Shown piece by piece: positions 27,679 to 36,848 of a DNA stretch of 64,000 nt. The notes below the pieces were generated by a model. The model had not been told where the DNA came from and did no database searches. It worked only from the letters and a program-made list of their open reading frames with translations. This stretch comes from Pseudomonas putida. GTDB lineage: Bacteria > Pseudomonadota > Gammaproteobacteria > Pseudomonadales > Pseudomonadaceae. The stretch is taken from positions 6,032,001 through 6,096,000 of the forward strand of contig CP163498.1 of the NCBI GenBank assembly GCA_041071465.1. Reading direction: 5' to 3'. The translations under genes were made by a program, and so were the position numbers. Within the stretch, counting starts at the first letter, position 1. Each line of letters opens with the position of its first letter.

Positions 27679-28603
27679 GCCCGGTAGTCCTTGGGCGAGC
27701 GTTCGAACTGCTTCTTGAACGAACGGCTGAAATGCGCCGAGTCGGTAAACCCCCACTTGTAGGCGATCGAGGTGATCGACTCGCCCTTGAAGAACGGGTT
27801 GGCCAGATCATCGGCGCTGCGCATCAGGCGCGCCCGCTGAATGTAGCGGCACACGCTATCCCCCTCCTCCTCGAACAGCCGATACAGGTGGCGTACCGAG
27901 ATGTTAAGGCGCCCGGCAAGGTTGGCTGGGGTCAGCCCAGGCTGTGACAGCGACTCGTCGATCACCTGTTGCACATAGCCGCGCAGGTTGGCACCGCTCA
28001 ATGCCCCAAGGTTGCCCGGCGCCTCGCCATTACGCTCGAAGCCCGGCTCCAGCAAGGCGATGAAGGCGGTCTGCAGCGCATCACCCTGGGCACCATCACC
28101 GCTGACGTTGCCGTCCTTGCACAGCTGGTCCATCAACACATGCAGCATGCGCCCGCAGGCGTTGCTCGACGATATCTTGCCGAACATCGGGCCGCTGCCC
28201 TGCACGTACTTGCGCACCTGCTCGCGCGACAGCGCCAGCGAGACATGCTCGATCAGGCCGCTGGGGTGATTTCACAACGCCCGACCGAATCCATCAGCAG
28301 CAGCTCACCCGGCGCCAGGCTAACCTGCAGGCCACCCTGAGATACAGTGGAGTGACCCGCACGCTGGCTGACCAGAAAGCAATGCTGGTCATCGTCGAGC
28401 GTGGGGTTTTCGCCCAGCCGACGGATGTTGCCGGCATTGGTGCGCAGGTTGGCCAGCGGCAAGCCAGCGCGGGAAAAGGTGGAGACCTCGCCGATGAACA
28501 GCGAGTGATTGGACGCAAGCTCCGTCTCGAAACGGCCACAGATCTGTTGCATGGCCGTGGTCCAGCGTTCCAGCCCCTGACGGTTGGATTGTTGAGTATG
28601 CAT
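27660..28603 (-). pseudogene. FeaR/TynR-like AraC regulator with one-base frameshift
   Basis: The amino part (28603 to about 28265) begins MHTQQSNRQGLERW and ends at GRCEITP. The carboxy part is in another frame and holds the AraC DNA-binding domain (LAGRLNISVRHLYRLFEEEG, AYKWGFTDSAHFSRSFKKQF). The break is in a G run at 28263-28266 on the plus strand; one extra base restores CEITPSGLIEHVSLALSREQVRKYVQ split over the junction and a 314-residue protein. FeaR activates amine oxidase and phenylacetaldehyde dehydrogenase genes in E. coli, and the neighbours here fit. A base-calling error is more likely than true loss. Confidence 0.85.
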
Positions 28604-28638
28604 GGCTGCCCTCGACGCAGGATTTGTTGTTATGCGCA

Positions 28639-28660
28639 CATTGTTAACATGTTATCAATG
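28639..28660. promoter_or_regulatory. 22-bp near-perfect palindrome upstream of the AraC gene
   Basis: CATTG and CAATG flank a core T-TAACATGTTA-T; only one base pair breaks the symmetry. It lies 36 bp upstream of the chosen AraC start. The core GTTAACATGTTATC matches the hpaG1 element GTTAACATATTAAC at 12 of 14 positions, so a MarR protein from the hpa block may bind. AraC sites are usually direct repeats. Confidence 0.6.
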
Positions 28661-28716
28661 CACGCACAACTGTCATCATTGGTCGTTAGACACAGCAAGG
28701 CATGTGCCAAGCTGCG

Positions 28717-29289
28717 TCAGAGGCTGGGGAGCAAACGGCTGAACTGAGCCAGGCTGGCCATCAGGTGCGCCCGCTGTTGCGGGCTGATAGGGATGTAGCG
28801 ACGAAACGCCGGCATACGGTTGACCACTTCGCTGCCGCCCATGTGCTCCAGCGTCAGCAGCCATTGACCGTCGCGACAGGCCAGGCTCAGGCGCTTGAAA
28901 TCCAGCGGCATCAGCGCCGCCACCAGCGCGGTCTGCTGCAGCAAGCGGTCGCGCAACTGAGCGAAGCGTGCCCGATCACCCTTGCGGTACACGCAGGCAA
29001 GGCCGGTACGGCGCAGCGCACCGGTATGGCGCAGCTCCAGGCTGACCTCGCCTTGTTGCGGGGCAGGCAACTGCAGCTGGAACTCACAGGTGACGATGTG
29101 CATCAGCAGGTGGGCCTCGACGCGTTCGTGCACCTTGGCCTGCCAGCCCTGAGCCGGGTCGTGGAGCACCCCCGCAACTGCAAGGTCCTGCTGCCCCAGG
29201 TTGCGCGCCAAGCACATCAGCGTCGCCCCTGGGCGGTAACCTGAAGGCGCCCGAGGCGCCAGCAGGTGCTCACGCAAACTTCTGATCAT
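28717..29289 (-). CDS. DUF3156-like protein
   Basis: A 190-residue soluble protein starting MIRSLREHLLAPRAPSGYRPG and ending with YIPISPQQRAHLMASLAQFSRLL. The pattern matches what I remember of the DUF3156 family, found beside amino-acid permeases. No catalytic motif or signal peptide is seen. Its start overlaps the end of the APC permease gene by 20 bp on the same strand, so translation is probably coupled. A link to transport or sensing of the amine is only inferred. Confidence 0.72.
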   Translation of the reverse strand: MIRSLREHLLAPRAPSGYRPGATLMCLARNLGQQDLAVAGVLHDPAQGWQAKVHERVEAHLLMHIVTCEFQLQLPAPQQGEVSLELRHTGALRRTGLACVYRKGDRARFAQLRDRLLQQTALVAALMPLDFKRLSLACRDGQWLLTLEHMGGSEVVNRMPAFRRYIPISPQQRAHLMASLAQFSRLLPSL

Positions 29290-30766
29290 GCTGCAGGTGC
29301 TCCACGGCGTGGCCAGGTTCGGCGGCGAATTCTTTCTCAAGCACATCCTCGACCCGCGCCGGCTTGAACGGGTTGACCTTCTGCACGCACAGCGTCCAGA
29401 ACAACGCGTAGGCCGCCGTAGCACCGAGCATGATGGCGAACGGCACGTAGACATCGGCGGGGTTCATGCCTGGCGGCGTGATGAACGCCATGCCGATCAG
29501 GATGCCGCTGCTCGAGAGGATCTGCGGCAGCGGGAACAGCGGCGAGCGGTAGGCACGCGGCAGGTCCGGGCGACGGATGCGCAAAATCACCACCGATAGC
29601 GTCACCAGCAGGTAGGCGGTGCTCCAGGCGCACACGGCGGCCAGCACCAGGTGCAGGATGTTGTCCGGGTTGCCACCCAGGTACCAGGCATGCAGGCAAG
29701 GGATCAACGCCACCACCAGAATGCACAGCAGCGGCGTCTTGAAGCGCGGGTGCAGGTAGGTGAACACCTTGGGCAACGCGCCGTCGACCGCCATGCCATA
29801 GAGAATGCGCGGTACGCCGGCCATCAGTGTGTTGATGGTCGCCGCACCGGCGAACAGGAATCCGATACCAAGCCACACCGGGCCGATGTCGCCCATCACC
29901 TGCTCGGCGAAGCGCGGGATGGCCATGGGCGTGTCCAGCAGGTGCACGCCACTGGCGGCATCCAGCACCACGTTTTCCACCTGGCGCTTCATCGCCGCAC
30001 CGTAGATGAACATGCAACTGGCAACGCCGAACAGGCCCAGCGCCATGGCCCGTGGCAGCACCCAGGCCGAGCGTCGCAGCTCGGGCGCCAGCGGCGTGAC
30101 GAACTCGCAGCCGACGAACATGAACATGGCCATGCCGACCAACGACAGGATGGTCATCAGGTCGGTGCCCACCAGCGACACGCCGAACGGGCCGTCCAGC
30201 TCCACCGCAGGTGCTGCGATCAGGCCCAGCACGCCGAACACCATCAAGGTGGTCCACATGCCGAAGGTCAGCACCACTTCGGCGCGGCTGAACGCGCTGA
30301 CGCCAAAGGCATTGAGCACCGCGAACGCCACCACGAAACACACCCCCAGCAACCACGAACCACCGGCTGACTCTGCCAGGGTGTTGAGGTGCTCGAAGTT
30401 CACCAGCGCCATCACCCCCGACAGGATGGTTTCGGCGGTACCGGCGAACACATGCACGATCAGGTAGGCCGACAGTGTGCCGGTGATGGCGAAGAAGCGG
30501 CCCATGCCGCAGTTGATGTAGTCGTACACCGAGCCCGTGGTCGGCAGGATCGACGCCGCCTCGGCAAAGGTGGTGGATTGCGCCAGCATCATCAGTGCGG
30601 CCATGACCATGGCCACAGCGAAGGCGCTGCCGCCGATGCCAAAGCCCATGGTTGCGGTGAGGATCACCGGGCTGGCCATGATCAGCCCGACGGTGCTGGC
30701 CAGTGCGGTGGGGAAACCGACCGTGCCGCGGTTGAGGTGCTCGGTGAGCTTGTTATTGAGTGACAT
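29270..30766 (-). CDS. APC-superfamily amine/amino-acid permease
   Basis: A 498-residue inner-membrane transporter with about 12 hydrophobic segments. The first helix region TVGFPTALASTVGLIMASPVIL has the unwound pattern of APC transporters, and EAASILPTTGSVYDYI follows. The start MSLNNKLTEHLNRGTVG was chosen; a 37-codon upstream extension looks non-coding. It lies beside the amine oxidase, FeaR-like regulator and aldehyde dehydrogenase, so an aromatic amine or amino acid is the probable cargo. A P. putida U tyramine cluster has, as I recall, a comparable transporter. Confidence 0.83.
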   Translation of the reverse strand: MSLNNKLTEHLNRGTVGFPTALASTVGLIMASPVILTATMGFGIGGSAFAVAMVMAALMMLAQSTTFAEAASILPTTGSVYDYINCGMGRFFAITGTLSAYLIVHVFAGTAETILSGVMALVNFEHLNTLAESAGGSWLLGVCFVVAFAVLNAFGVSAFSRAEVVLTFGMWTTLMVFGVLGLIAAPAVELDGPFGVSLVGTDLMTILSLVGMAMFMFVGCEFVTPLAPELRRSAWVLPRAMALGLFGVASCMFIYGAAMKRQVENVVLDAASGVHLLDTPMAIPRFAEQVMGDIGPVWLGIGFLFAGAATINTLMAGVPRILYGMAVDGALPKVFTYLHPRFKTPLLCILVVALIPCLHAWYLGGNPDNILHLVLAAVCAWSTAYLLVTLSVVILRIRRPDLPRAYRSPLFPLPQILSSSGILIGMAFITPPGMNPADVYVPFAIMLGATAAYALFWTLCVQKVNPFKPARVEDVLEKEFAAEPGHAVEHLQHDQKFA

Positions 30767-30900
30767 CGTTATGCCCCGGCTTGTTTTTGTGGCGTTGAAC
30801 GAGTGATTACTGTGCGCTGCAGGTGGCATGCCGTCTTGCCGATGGCTGCCGCCGGGCTTGTTGCTGCCTGCCAGCAATCAGCTCCAGAGCCTGGCGATGC

Positions 30901-31023
30901 CCCTGTAGGAGCGGCCTTGTGTCGCGATCGGGCCGCAAAGCGGCCCCGGCGATATTGGCTGTGATGCAAAAAACGGGGGCTGCTGCGCAGCCCGATCGCG
31001 ACACAAGGCCGCTCCTACAAGGG
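30901..31023. repeat. Inverted pair of REP elements
   Basis: About 33 bp (CCTGTAGGAGCGGCC... to ...CGCGATCGGGC) at 30901-30933 reappears inverted at 30990-31023. Each copy adjoins its own small hairpin (GGCCGCAAAGCGGCC; GGGCTGCTGCGCAGCCC). This is the classic P. putida REP doublet, placed in the 376-bp gap between the divergent permease and dehydrogenase genes. No reading frame or operator is evident in the rest of that gap. Confidence 0.88.
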
Positions 31024-31142
31024 ATCGCGCAAGGCTGACTCATCGCTTGGCAGCCACAGTCATGCCCCTGTCACGCAGGCACAAGAACCGCTCTGCCCCG
31101 CTCACTAAGCTGCAAGCTTTGGCCACCTGCCCCGGAGTTTGC

Positions 31143-32630
31143 ATGAGCGACATCACCCTCCTACCTGCCGTCACGGCCTTCCTGGCCCGCGAGCATGGCG
31201 TGTTCATCCACGGCCAGCACCTCGCCAGCCAGTCGTCGTCGACAATCGCCGTGGTCAACCCAGCCAACGGCCAGACCATCGCCCACATCGCCGACGCCAA
31301 CCAGGCCGATGTCGACCATGCCGTCAGCTCCTCGCGCCAAGGCTTTGCCACCTGGTCGCACACCAGCCCCGCCGCCCGCGCGGCGGTGCTGTTCAAGCTG
31401 GCCGACCTGCTGGAAGCCTACCGCGAAGAGCTGGCGCAGCTGGAAACTGTGCAGTCCGGCAAACTGATTGGTATCTCCCGCGCCTTCGAAGTAGAGCAGG
31501 CCGCGCACTTCCTGCGCTACTACGCCGGCTGGGCCACCAAGATCACCGGCCAGACCATCACCCCGTCGCTGCCCTCGTTCGCCGGTGAGCGCTACAGTGC
31601 CTTCACCCTGCGCGAGCCGATCGGCGTGGTGGTGGGCATCGTGCCGTGGAACTTCGCCACCATGATCGCCATCTGGAAGCTGGCCTCGGCCCTGACCACC
31701 GGCTGCAGCATCATCCTCAAGCCGAGTGAATTTACCCCACTGACGCTGCTGCGCATCGCCGAACTGGCCACACAAGCCGGCCTGCCGGCCGGGGCGCTGA
31801 ACGTGCTGACCGGTGGCGGCCTGGTGGGCAAGGCACTGATCGAGCACGCCGGTACCGACAAAGTTTCATTCACCGGCTCGGTCCCAACCGGCATCGCCGT
31901 CGGCCAGGCTGCCATGGGTGCCAAGCTGACCCGGGCGACACTGGAACTGGGTGGCAAGAATGCGGTGGCCTTCCTGCCCGATGTGGCAACCGACAAGGCC
32001 GTGGACGGCATCATCGAAGCCGGCTTCCTGCACTCGGGGCAAATCTGCGCGGCTGGCGAACGCTTCTACGTGCACCATTCGCGCATCGACCCGTTGCTGG
32101 ACGCGCTGTCCCAGCGCCTGGGCCAACTGAAGATCGGCTCGCCGCTGGACGAATCCACTCAGTTCGGCCCGGTGGCCAACAAGCCACACCAGCAGAAGCT
32201 GGCGGAACTGTTCGCCACTGCGCGCGCCGAAGGTAGCCAAATCATCCATGGCGGCAAGCTGGGCGACGGCCCCGGTTGCTTTGTCGAACCTACGGTAATC
32301 CTCGCCAGGTCGGCCAACGACACCCTGCTCAACCAGGAAACCTTTGGCCCGGTGGCGACCTTCCTGCCGTATGACGACGAAGACGAGCTGCTGCAGTTGA
32401 TGAACGCCTCGCCCTACGGCCTCAGTGCCAGCCTGTGGACCAACGACCTGGGCAAGGCCATGCGCATGATCCCGCAAATCCAGGCCGGCACCCTGTGGGT
32501 GAACATGCACACACTACTCGACCCGGCTGTGCCGTTTGGTGGCATCAAGGCATCCGGCGTTGGCCGCGAGTTCGGCTCGGCGTTCATCGATGACTTCACC
32601 GAACTCAAGTCGGTGATGATTCGCTACTGA
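31143..32630 (+). CDS. Arylacetaldehyde dehydrogenase (FeaB/TynD-like)
   Basis: NAD-dependent aldehyde dehydrogenase of 495 residues. Key segments are PWNFATMIAIWKLASAL, the glutamate motif LELGGKNAVAF and the catalytic cysteine in SGQICAAGERFYVH. The sequence style and FeaR-like neighbour suggest phenylacetaldehyde/4-hydroxyphenylacetaldehyde dehydrogenase, which would make 4-hydroxyphenylacetate for the hpa pathway nearby. The start has GGAG 6 nt upstream; a 32-codon upstream extension was rejected. Specificity cannot be read from sequence. Confidence 0.85.
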   Translation: MSDITLLPAVTAFLAREHGVFIHGQHLASQSSSTIAVVNPANGQTIAHIADANQADVDHAVSSSRQGFATWSHTSPAARAAVLFKLADLLEAYREELAQLETVQSGKLIGISRAFEVEQAAHFLRYYAGWATKITGQTITPSLPSFAGERYSAFTLREPIGVVVGIVPWNFATMIAIWKLASALTTGCSIILKPSEFTPLTLLRIAELATQAGLPAGALNVLTGGGLVGKALIEHAGTDKVSFTGSVPTGIAVGQAAMGAKLTRATLELGGKNAVAFLPDVATDKAVDGIIEAGFLHSGQICAAGERFYVHHSRIDPLLDALSQRLGQLKIGSPLDESTQFGPVANKPHQQKLAELFATARAEGSQIIHGGKLGDGPGCFVEPTVILARSANDTLLNQETFGPVATFLPYDDEDELLQLMNASPYGLSASLWTNDLGKAMRMIPQIQAGTLWVNMHTLLDPAVPFGGIKASGVGREFGSAFIDDFTELKSVMIRY

Positions 32631-32807
32631 CCACACCCCTTGGCCAAGGCGTGCAAACGCCTTGGCAGCCACGAACAAGACCCCGCCCTACCGCACACGC
32701 CCTAATAGGCCATCGCCGCCAACCGCGATGGCCCCTCGCCAGACCGAGGGTGCCCCCGAACAACAAGGGCCGCCTTGCAGGCGGCCGAGAAAACGAGGGA
32801 TGTGCAA

Positions 32808-34118
32808 ATGGTCAAACCACAGACGCTGTCCAGCCTGGCACTGGCAACCTTGCTGGCCAGCCAGGCCGCGCCGGCCGTTGAGCTGTACGCCGACGAGGAC
32901 AGCCACCTGAACGCCGACATGCTGGCGGTATGGGGCATGTTCAATAGCCGCAAGAACTACGACGGCACCACGGGCGGCTCGACCTGGCGCGAAGGCTTCA
33001 TCAAGTATGGCCTCAGCGGTGACCAGGGCCTGGCCGGCAACGGCACGCTGTATGGCAGCCTGAACTGGGTAAGCTCGGCCACCTGGGGCGACGGCGATGC
33101 GGCCGGCAATACCGATGGTTCGGAACGCACCACCAAGATCGAGGACGCCTTCCTGGGTTGGCGCTCAGGCGATCTGTTCCCGGTATTGGGCAAGGATGGC
33201 GTGGACCTTTCCGCAGGCCGCCAGACCATTCGCCTGGGCAGTGGTTTCCTGATCAACGACGACGGCCCGAACCTCGGTAATGGCGTGGCCGACGGCGCCC
33301 TCGATCGGGGTGGTGCCTACTATCTGGCCGCCCGCCATGCCTTCGACCGCACCGCCATGCTGCGCCTGGGTGGCAGCGATGGCCTGCATGGCAGCCTGCT
33401 GTGGCTGAAATCCGACAACCGCGCCCAGGCCGAAACCGAACTGGCCGCTGGCACGCTGGACTACACCCACGCCCTGGGCACTTTGGGGCTGACCTGGATT
33501 CACGGCATCGACGTCGCCGACCAGTGGGCCAGCGAGTTCCAGAAAGCCCGCGAAGGCATGGACGTGTACAGCCTGCGCGGCGAAGGCAGCGCCGGCATCG
33601 ACAATGCCAGCTTCGCCTTTGAGTACGCTTGGCAGGACAAGACCGACGGCCCCGAGCAAGCCTGGTACCTGCAGGCCGGCTACACCTTCGCCGACCTGCC
33701 CTGGGCACCGTCGATCACCTACCGCTACACCCGCTACTCAGCCGGCTGGGACTCGCTGTTCAGCGGCTTGTCCTCCGGTTATGGCACCTGGTTCCAGGGC
33801 GAAGTCGCCGCCAACTACGCCGGCCCGTTCAACAGCAATACCGGCATCCACCATGTGGGCGTGAAGGCGACGCCGTTGGAAAACCTCACGGTTGGCGCGC
33901 TGTACTTCGATTTCGACACCGTACGCACCCGCGATAGCCTCAACCTCGATGCCAGGGAGCTGGACCTGTATGTGGAATGGGCAGTCAACGACCACCTGAT
34001 CATCAGCCCGCTGGTGGGCCTGTACCAGCCACGCAAGGATGAAAGCAACGGTGGCAATCAGGTCGGCGGCAACGGCACCAACGTGTACAGCCAGCTGACC
34101 GTGGCCGTGCCGTTCTAA
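32808..34118 (+). CDS. Outer-membrane beta-barrel porin
   Basis: A 435-residue protein with a signal peptide (ending near AAPAVE, residue about 25) and alternating hydrophobic beta strands, ending in VAVPF with the C-terminal phenylalanine needed for outer-membrane insertion. It resembles alginate-export or substrate-specific porins rather than OprD proper. Rightward after the dehydrogenase gene, with 177 bp between. It probably lets the aromatic amine across the outer membrane, by context only. Confidence 0.78.
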   Translation: MVKPQTLSSLALATLLASQAAPAVELYADEDSHLNADMLAVWGMFNSRKNYDGTTGGSTWREGFIKYGLSGDQGLAGNGTLYGSLNWVSSATWGDGDAAGNTDGSERTTKIEDAFLGWRSGDLFPVLGKDGVDLSAGRQTIRLGSGFLINDDGPNLGNGVADGALDRGGAYYLAARHAFDRTAMLRLGGSDGLHGSLLWLKSDNRAQAETELAAGTLDYTHALGTLGLTWIHGIDVADQWASEFQKAREGMDVYSLRGEGSAGIDNASFAFEYAWQDKTDGPEQAWYLQAGYTFADLPWAPSITYRYTRYSAGWDSLFSGLSSGYGTWFQGEVAANYAGPFNSNTGIHHVGVKATPLENLTVGALYFDFDTVRTRDSLNLDARELDLYVEWAVNDHLIISPLVGLYQPRKDESNGGNQVGGNGTNVYSQLTVAVPF

Positions 34119-34147
34119 AGCAACCACTAAAGGCTTTCGGAATACCC

Positions 34148-34230
34148 GTGGGAGCGGGCATGCCCGCGAAGAAGGCGACTCGGTGTATGGCACCGGCTTT
34201 GCCGGTGTTCGCGGGCATGCCCGCTCCCAC
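34148..34230. repeat. Inverted pair of REP elements
   Basis: The unit from GTGGGAGCGGGCATGC to GCGAA at 34148-34170 is repeated as its exact inverse at 34208-34230. The spacer contains a CACCGGCTTTGCCGGTG hairpin. It lies after the porin stop and is likely a transcript 3' end. Confidence 0.88.
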
Positions 34231-34295
34231 AGGGATGGGTGACTGACCTCCAGAAGCGTTTGACCTTCTCTGATTGGGCAAACAAGATTCGCCAA

Positions 34296-34311
34296 CCTAC
34301 CGATCGGTAGG
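34296..34311. promoter_or_regulatory. TetR-type palindromic operator before the MFS gene
   Basis: A perfect 16-bp palindrome CCTACCGATCGGTAGG lies 22 bp upstream of the MFS start. The form is typical of TetR-family operators that control efflux pumps. No TetR gene is next to it; the nearest is about 9 kb away (24705-25304). Confidence 0.7.
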
Positions 34312-34333
34312 CGAAAAACAGACAGAGAAGACC

Positions 34334-35551
34334 ATGCACGCAGATCCCTCTCCCCCAATACGTTTCAGCTTCGCCCTGGGCCTCGGCCTGATTGGCGCAC
34401 TCGGCCCTTCCGCCGTCGACATGTACCTGTCGAGCCTGCCGGAAATCGCCAGCCACTATCAGGCCAGTTTCACGCGTGTGCAGCTGACGCTGACCTTCTT
34501 CCTGCTGGCCATGGGCGCCGGCCAGCTGATCTTCGGCCCCATCGTCGACGCCTATGGCCGGCGCAAACCGCTGCTGGCCGGCCTGCTGCTGTTCATCCTC
34601 TGCTCACTCGGCGCAGCCGCGGCCCCCAGCCTCGACACCCTGATCATGCTGCGCTTCTTCCAGGGGCTGGGCAGCGCGCTGACCCTGGTCGTGATCATGA
34701 GCATGGTGCGTGATGTGAGCCAGGGCGTTGCCGCGACCAAACTGTTCGCCCTGCTGATGACCATCGAAGGTGTGGCACCGATCCTGGCACCGGCCCTGGG
34801 CGGCGTGATCGACGCGCATTTCGGCTGGCGCGCGGTGATGTTGGTACTCGCCGGCATGGGGCTGGCGGTGCTGCTCAACAGCCTGCTGAACCTGCCGGAA
34901 ACCCTGCCCCCGGGCAAACGCGAACCGCTGCGCCTGGGCCACGCCTGCCGTACCTACCTGGCCATTCTGGCCGACCGCCGCTTCCTGCGCCCGACCCTAG
35001 CAGTGGCCGCGGTGTTCTTCTTCCTGTTCGCCTACATCGGCGGTGCCACCCTGGTGTACCAGGCCCACTACGGCCTGAGCGCCCAGGCCTTCGGCCTGCT
35101 GTTCGGCGCTACCGGGGTATCGATCCTGTTTGGCGCCATGGCCGCCAGCCGCCTGATCAGCCGCCTGGGCTTGAATACCCTGACCCGCCTGGGCGTGCTA
35201 TGCATGGCTGGCGGCGCCTGCATCAGCCTGCTCGGTGCGCTGACCGGCCTGGGGCTGCCGGGTGTGGCTGGCGGCATGGTGGTGGCGCTGTTCGGCCTGG
35301 GCATAGCCGAATCGACGCTGATGTCGCTGGTCATGGCCTCGCAAGACAAGGCGCTGGGCTCCACCGCAGCGCTGCTGGGCGCTATTCAGCTGTCTGCATC
35401 TGCCGGCGCAGCCCCGTTGGCCGCCGTGGTGCTCGACCACGGCCCGACCGCCTGGGCCGCGCTGCTGGCCCTGTGCACCTTGGTGGTGTGCCTGCTGACC
35501 GCTCTCAGCCTGCGCGATACCCCCGCCAGCTTCTCGCTCGCTGGCCATTGA
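34334..35551 (+). CDS. MFS transporter, Bcr/CflA drug-resistance type
   Basis: A 405-residue, 12-segment major facilitator. The N-terminal pattern LGALGPSAVDMYLSSLPEIA and the loop GPIVDAYGRRKPLL are characteristic of the Bcr/CflA group. It may export a toxic amine or aldehyde, or import the amine; a tyramine cluster in P. putida U includes an MFS gene as I recall. A TetR-like palindrome overlaps its likely promoter. It is followed by the cyclodeaminase-like gene 125 bp later. Confidence 0.88.
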   Translation: MHADPSPPIRFSFALGLGLIGALGPSAVDMYLSSLPEIASHYQASFTRVQLTLTFFLLAMGAGQLIFGPIVDAYGRRKPLLAGLLLFILCSLGAAAAPSLDTLIMLRFFQGLGSALTLVVIMSMVRDVSQGVAATKLFALLMTIEGVAPILAPALGGVIDAHFGWRAVMLVLAGMGLAVLLNSLLNLPETLPPGKREPLRLGHACRTYLAILADRRFLRPTLAVAAVFFFLFAYIGGATLVYQAHYGLSAQAFGLLFGATGVSILFGAMAASRLISRLGLNTLTRLGVLCMAGGACISLLGALTGLGLPGVAGGMVVALFGLGIAESTLMSLVMASQDKALGSTAALLGAIQLSASAGAAPLAAVVLDHGPTAWAALLALCTLVVCLLTALSLRDTPASFSLAGH

Positions 35552-35676
35552 AGCCCTGGCACTGACGGTCAACTCGGCTGGCAGGCAGGCACAAGACGAC
35601 CTACCAGTCGTTAGCGAAACTGGCTGCCTCGATACCAACAATAAATCCGATGGCAGCCAGCCCTGCGAGACCCGCT

Positions 35677-36816
35677 ATGACCCTCGATACCAGAATTGAC
35701 TTCATCTACCTGTCCGAGCAGGACATGATCCGCGCCGGCGTCACCGACATGCCCGCCTGTGTCGACACCATGGAAGAAATGTTCGGCTTGCTGTACCAGG
35801 GCGACTACCGCATGGCCGGCCCGAACAGCGACTCGCACGGTGCGATGATCACCTTCCCCGAGCACTCGCCCTTCCCCAATATGCCCAAGCCCACCGCCGA
35901 CCGGCGCATGATGGCGATGCCAGCCTACCTCGGCGGCAACTTCCAGACCGCCGGCGCCAAGTGGTACGGCTCGAACATCGCCAACCGCGAGAAAGGCCTG
36001 CCCCGCTCGATCCTGATGTTCACCCTCAACGATGCCGACACTGGCGCACCACTGGCGCACATGTCGGCCAACCTGCTGTCGGCCTACCGTACCGGCGCCA
36101 TCCCAGGCGTAGGTGCCCGCCACCTGGCGCGCAAGGACGCCAAGGTCATCGGCCTGGCCGGCCCGGGGGTGATGGGCAAAACCACGGTCGCCGCGTTCAT
36201 GGCTGTCTGCCCACTGATCGACACCATCAAGATCAAGGGCCGCGGCCAGAAAAACCTGGATGCCTTCGTCGCCTGGGTCAAAGCCAGCTTCCCGCAAATC
36301 GTCAACGTCCAGGTGGTTGAAACCCTGGAAGAGGTGGTACGCGGCTCCGACCTGGTCACCTACTGCAGCTCGGGCGAAGTGGGCGACCCCAGCCAGTACC
36401 CCCTGGTGCGTCGCGAATGGGTCAAGCCTGGCGCATTCCTGGCGATGCCAGCCCCGTGCAGCATCGATGCCGGCATGGAGCAGGACGACGTCCGCAAGGT
36501 GGTCGACAACACCGGCCTTTACGAGGCCTGGTTCGAAGAACTGCCCAAGCCTGCGCATAACCACGTGCCGCTGGTAGGCGTGCGTTTCATGGACATGATT
36601 CACGAAGGCAAGCTGGCCGCCGAGCAGGTGGAAGACATCGGCAAGATCATCAGCGGCGACGCACCAGGGCGTCTGCATGACGACGAAATCATCCTGATGT
36701 CGGTAGGCGGCATGCCTGTCGAGGATGTGGCCTGGGGCACCGTGGTGTACCGCAAGGCGCTGGAGCAAGGCATCGGCGTGAAGCTCAACCTTTGGGAAAC
36801 CCCCGTTCTCAGCTGA
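35677..36816 (+). CDS. Ornithine cyclodeaminase/mu-crystallin family protein (TynB-like)
   Basis: A 379-residue Rossmann-type protein: NAD-binding motif VIGLAGPGVMGKTTVAAF near residues 155-172, upstream AKWYGSNIANR and AYRTGAIPGVGARHLAR. The family reduces or deaminates small amino acids or binds imines. Its position before RidA and an FAD oxidase, and my memory of 'tyramine oxidase subunit B' annotations for such proteins, suggest a role in aromatic amine oxidation. The start at 35677 is favoured over 35650 on family length, with a weak ribosome-binding site either way. Confidence 0.78.
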   Translation: MTLDTRIDFIYLSEQDMIRAGVTDMPACVDTMEEMFGLLYQGDYRMAGPNSDSHGAMITFPEHSPFPNMPKPTADRRMMAMPAYLGGNFQTAGAKWYGSNIANREKGLPRSILMFTLNDADTGAPLAHMSANLLSAYRTGAIPGVGARHLARKDAKVIGLAGPGVMGKTTVAAFMAVCPLIDTIKIKGRGQKNLDAFVAWVKASFPQIVNVQVVETLEEVVRGSDLVTYCSSGEVGDPSQYPLVRREWVKPGAFLAMPAPCSIDAGMEQDDVRKVVDNTGLYEAWFEELPKPAHNHVPLVGVRFMDMIHEGKLAAEQVEDIGKIISGDAPGRLHDDEIILMSVGGMPVEDVAWGTVVYRKALEQGIGVKLNLWETPVLS

Positions 36817-36848
36817 TTCACCCATTACCGGACAACGAGGCAAAACCC

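Noticed and set aside
27660..28639. Two separate short regulators (effector half and DNA-binding half)
   Set aside because: The halves join exactly into one FeaR-like protein if a single base is added in a G run, so one frameshifted gene is the simpler reading.
30901..31023. Repeated palindromes that could suggest a CRISPR array
   Set aside because: Only two inverted copies with no regular spacers; the sequence fits P. putida REP elements. No cas gene is present anywhere in the window.
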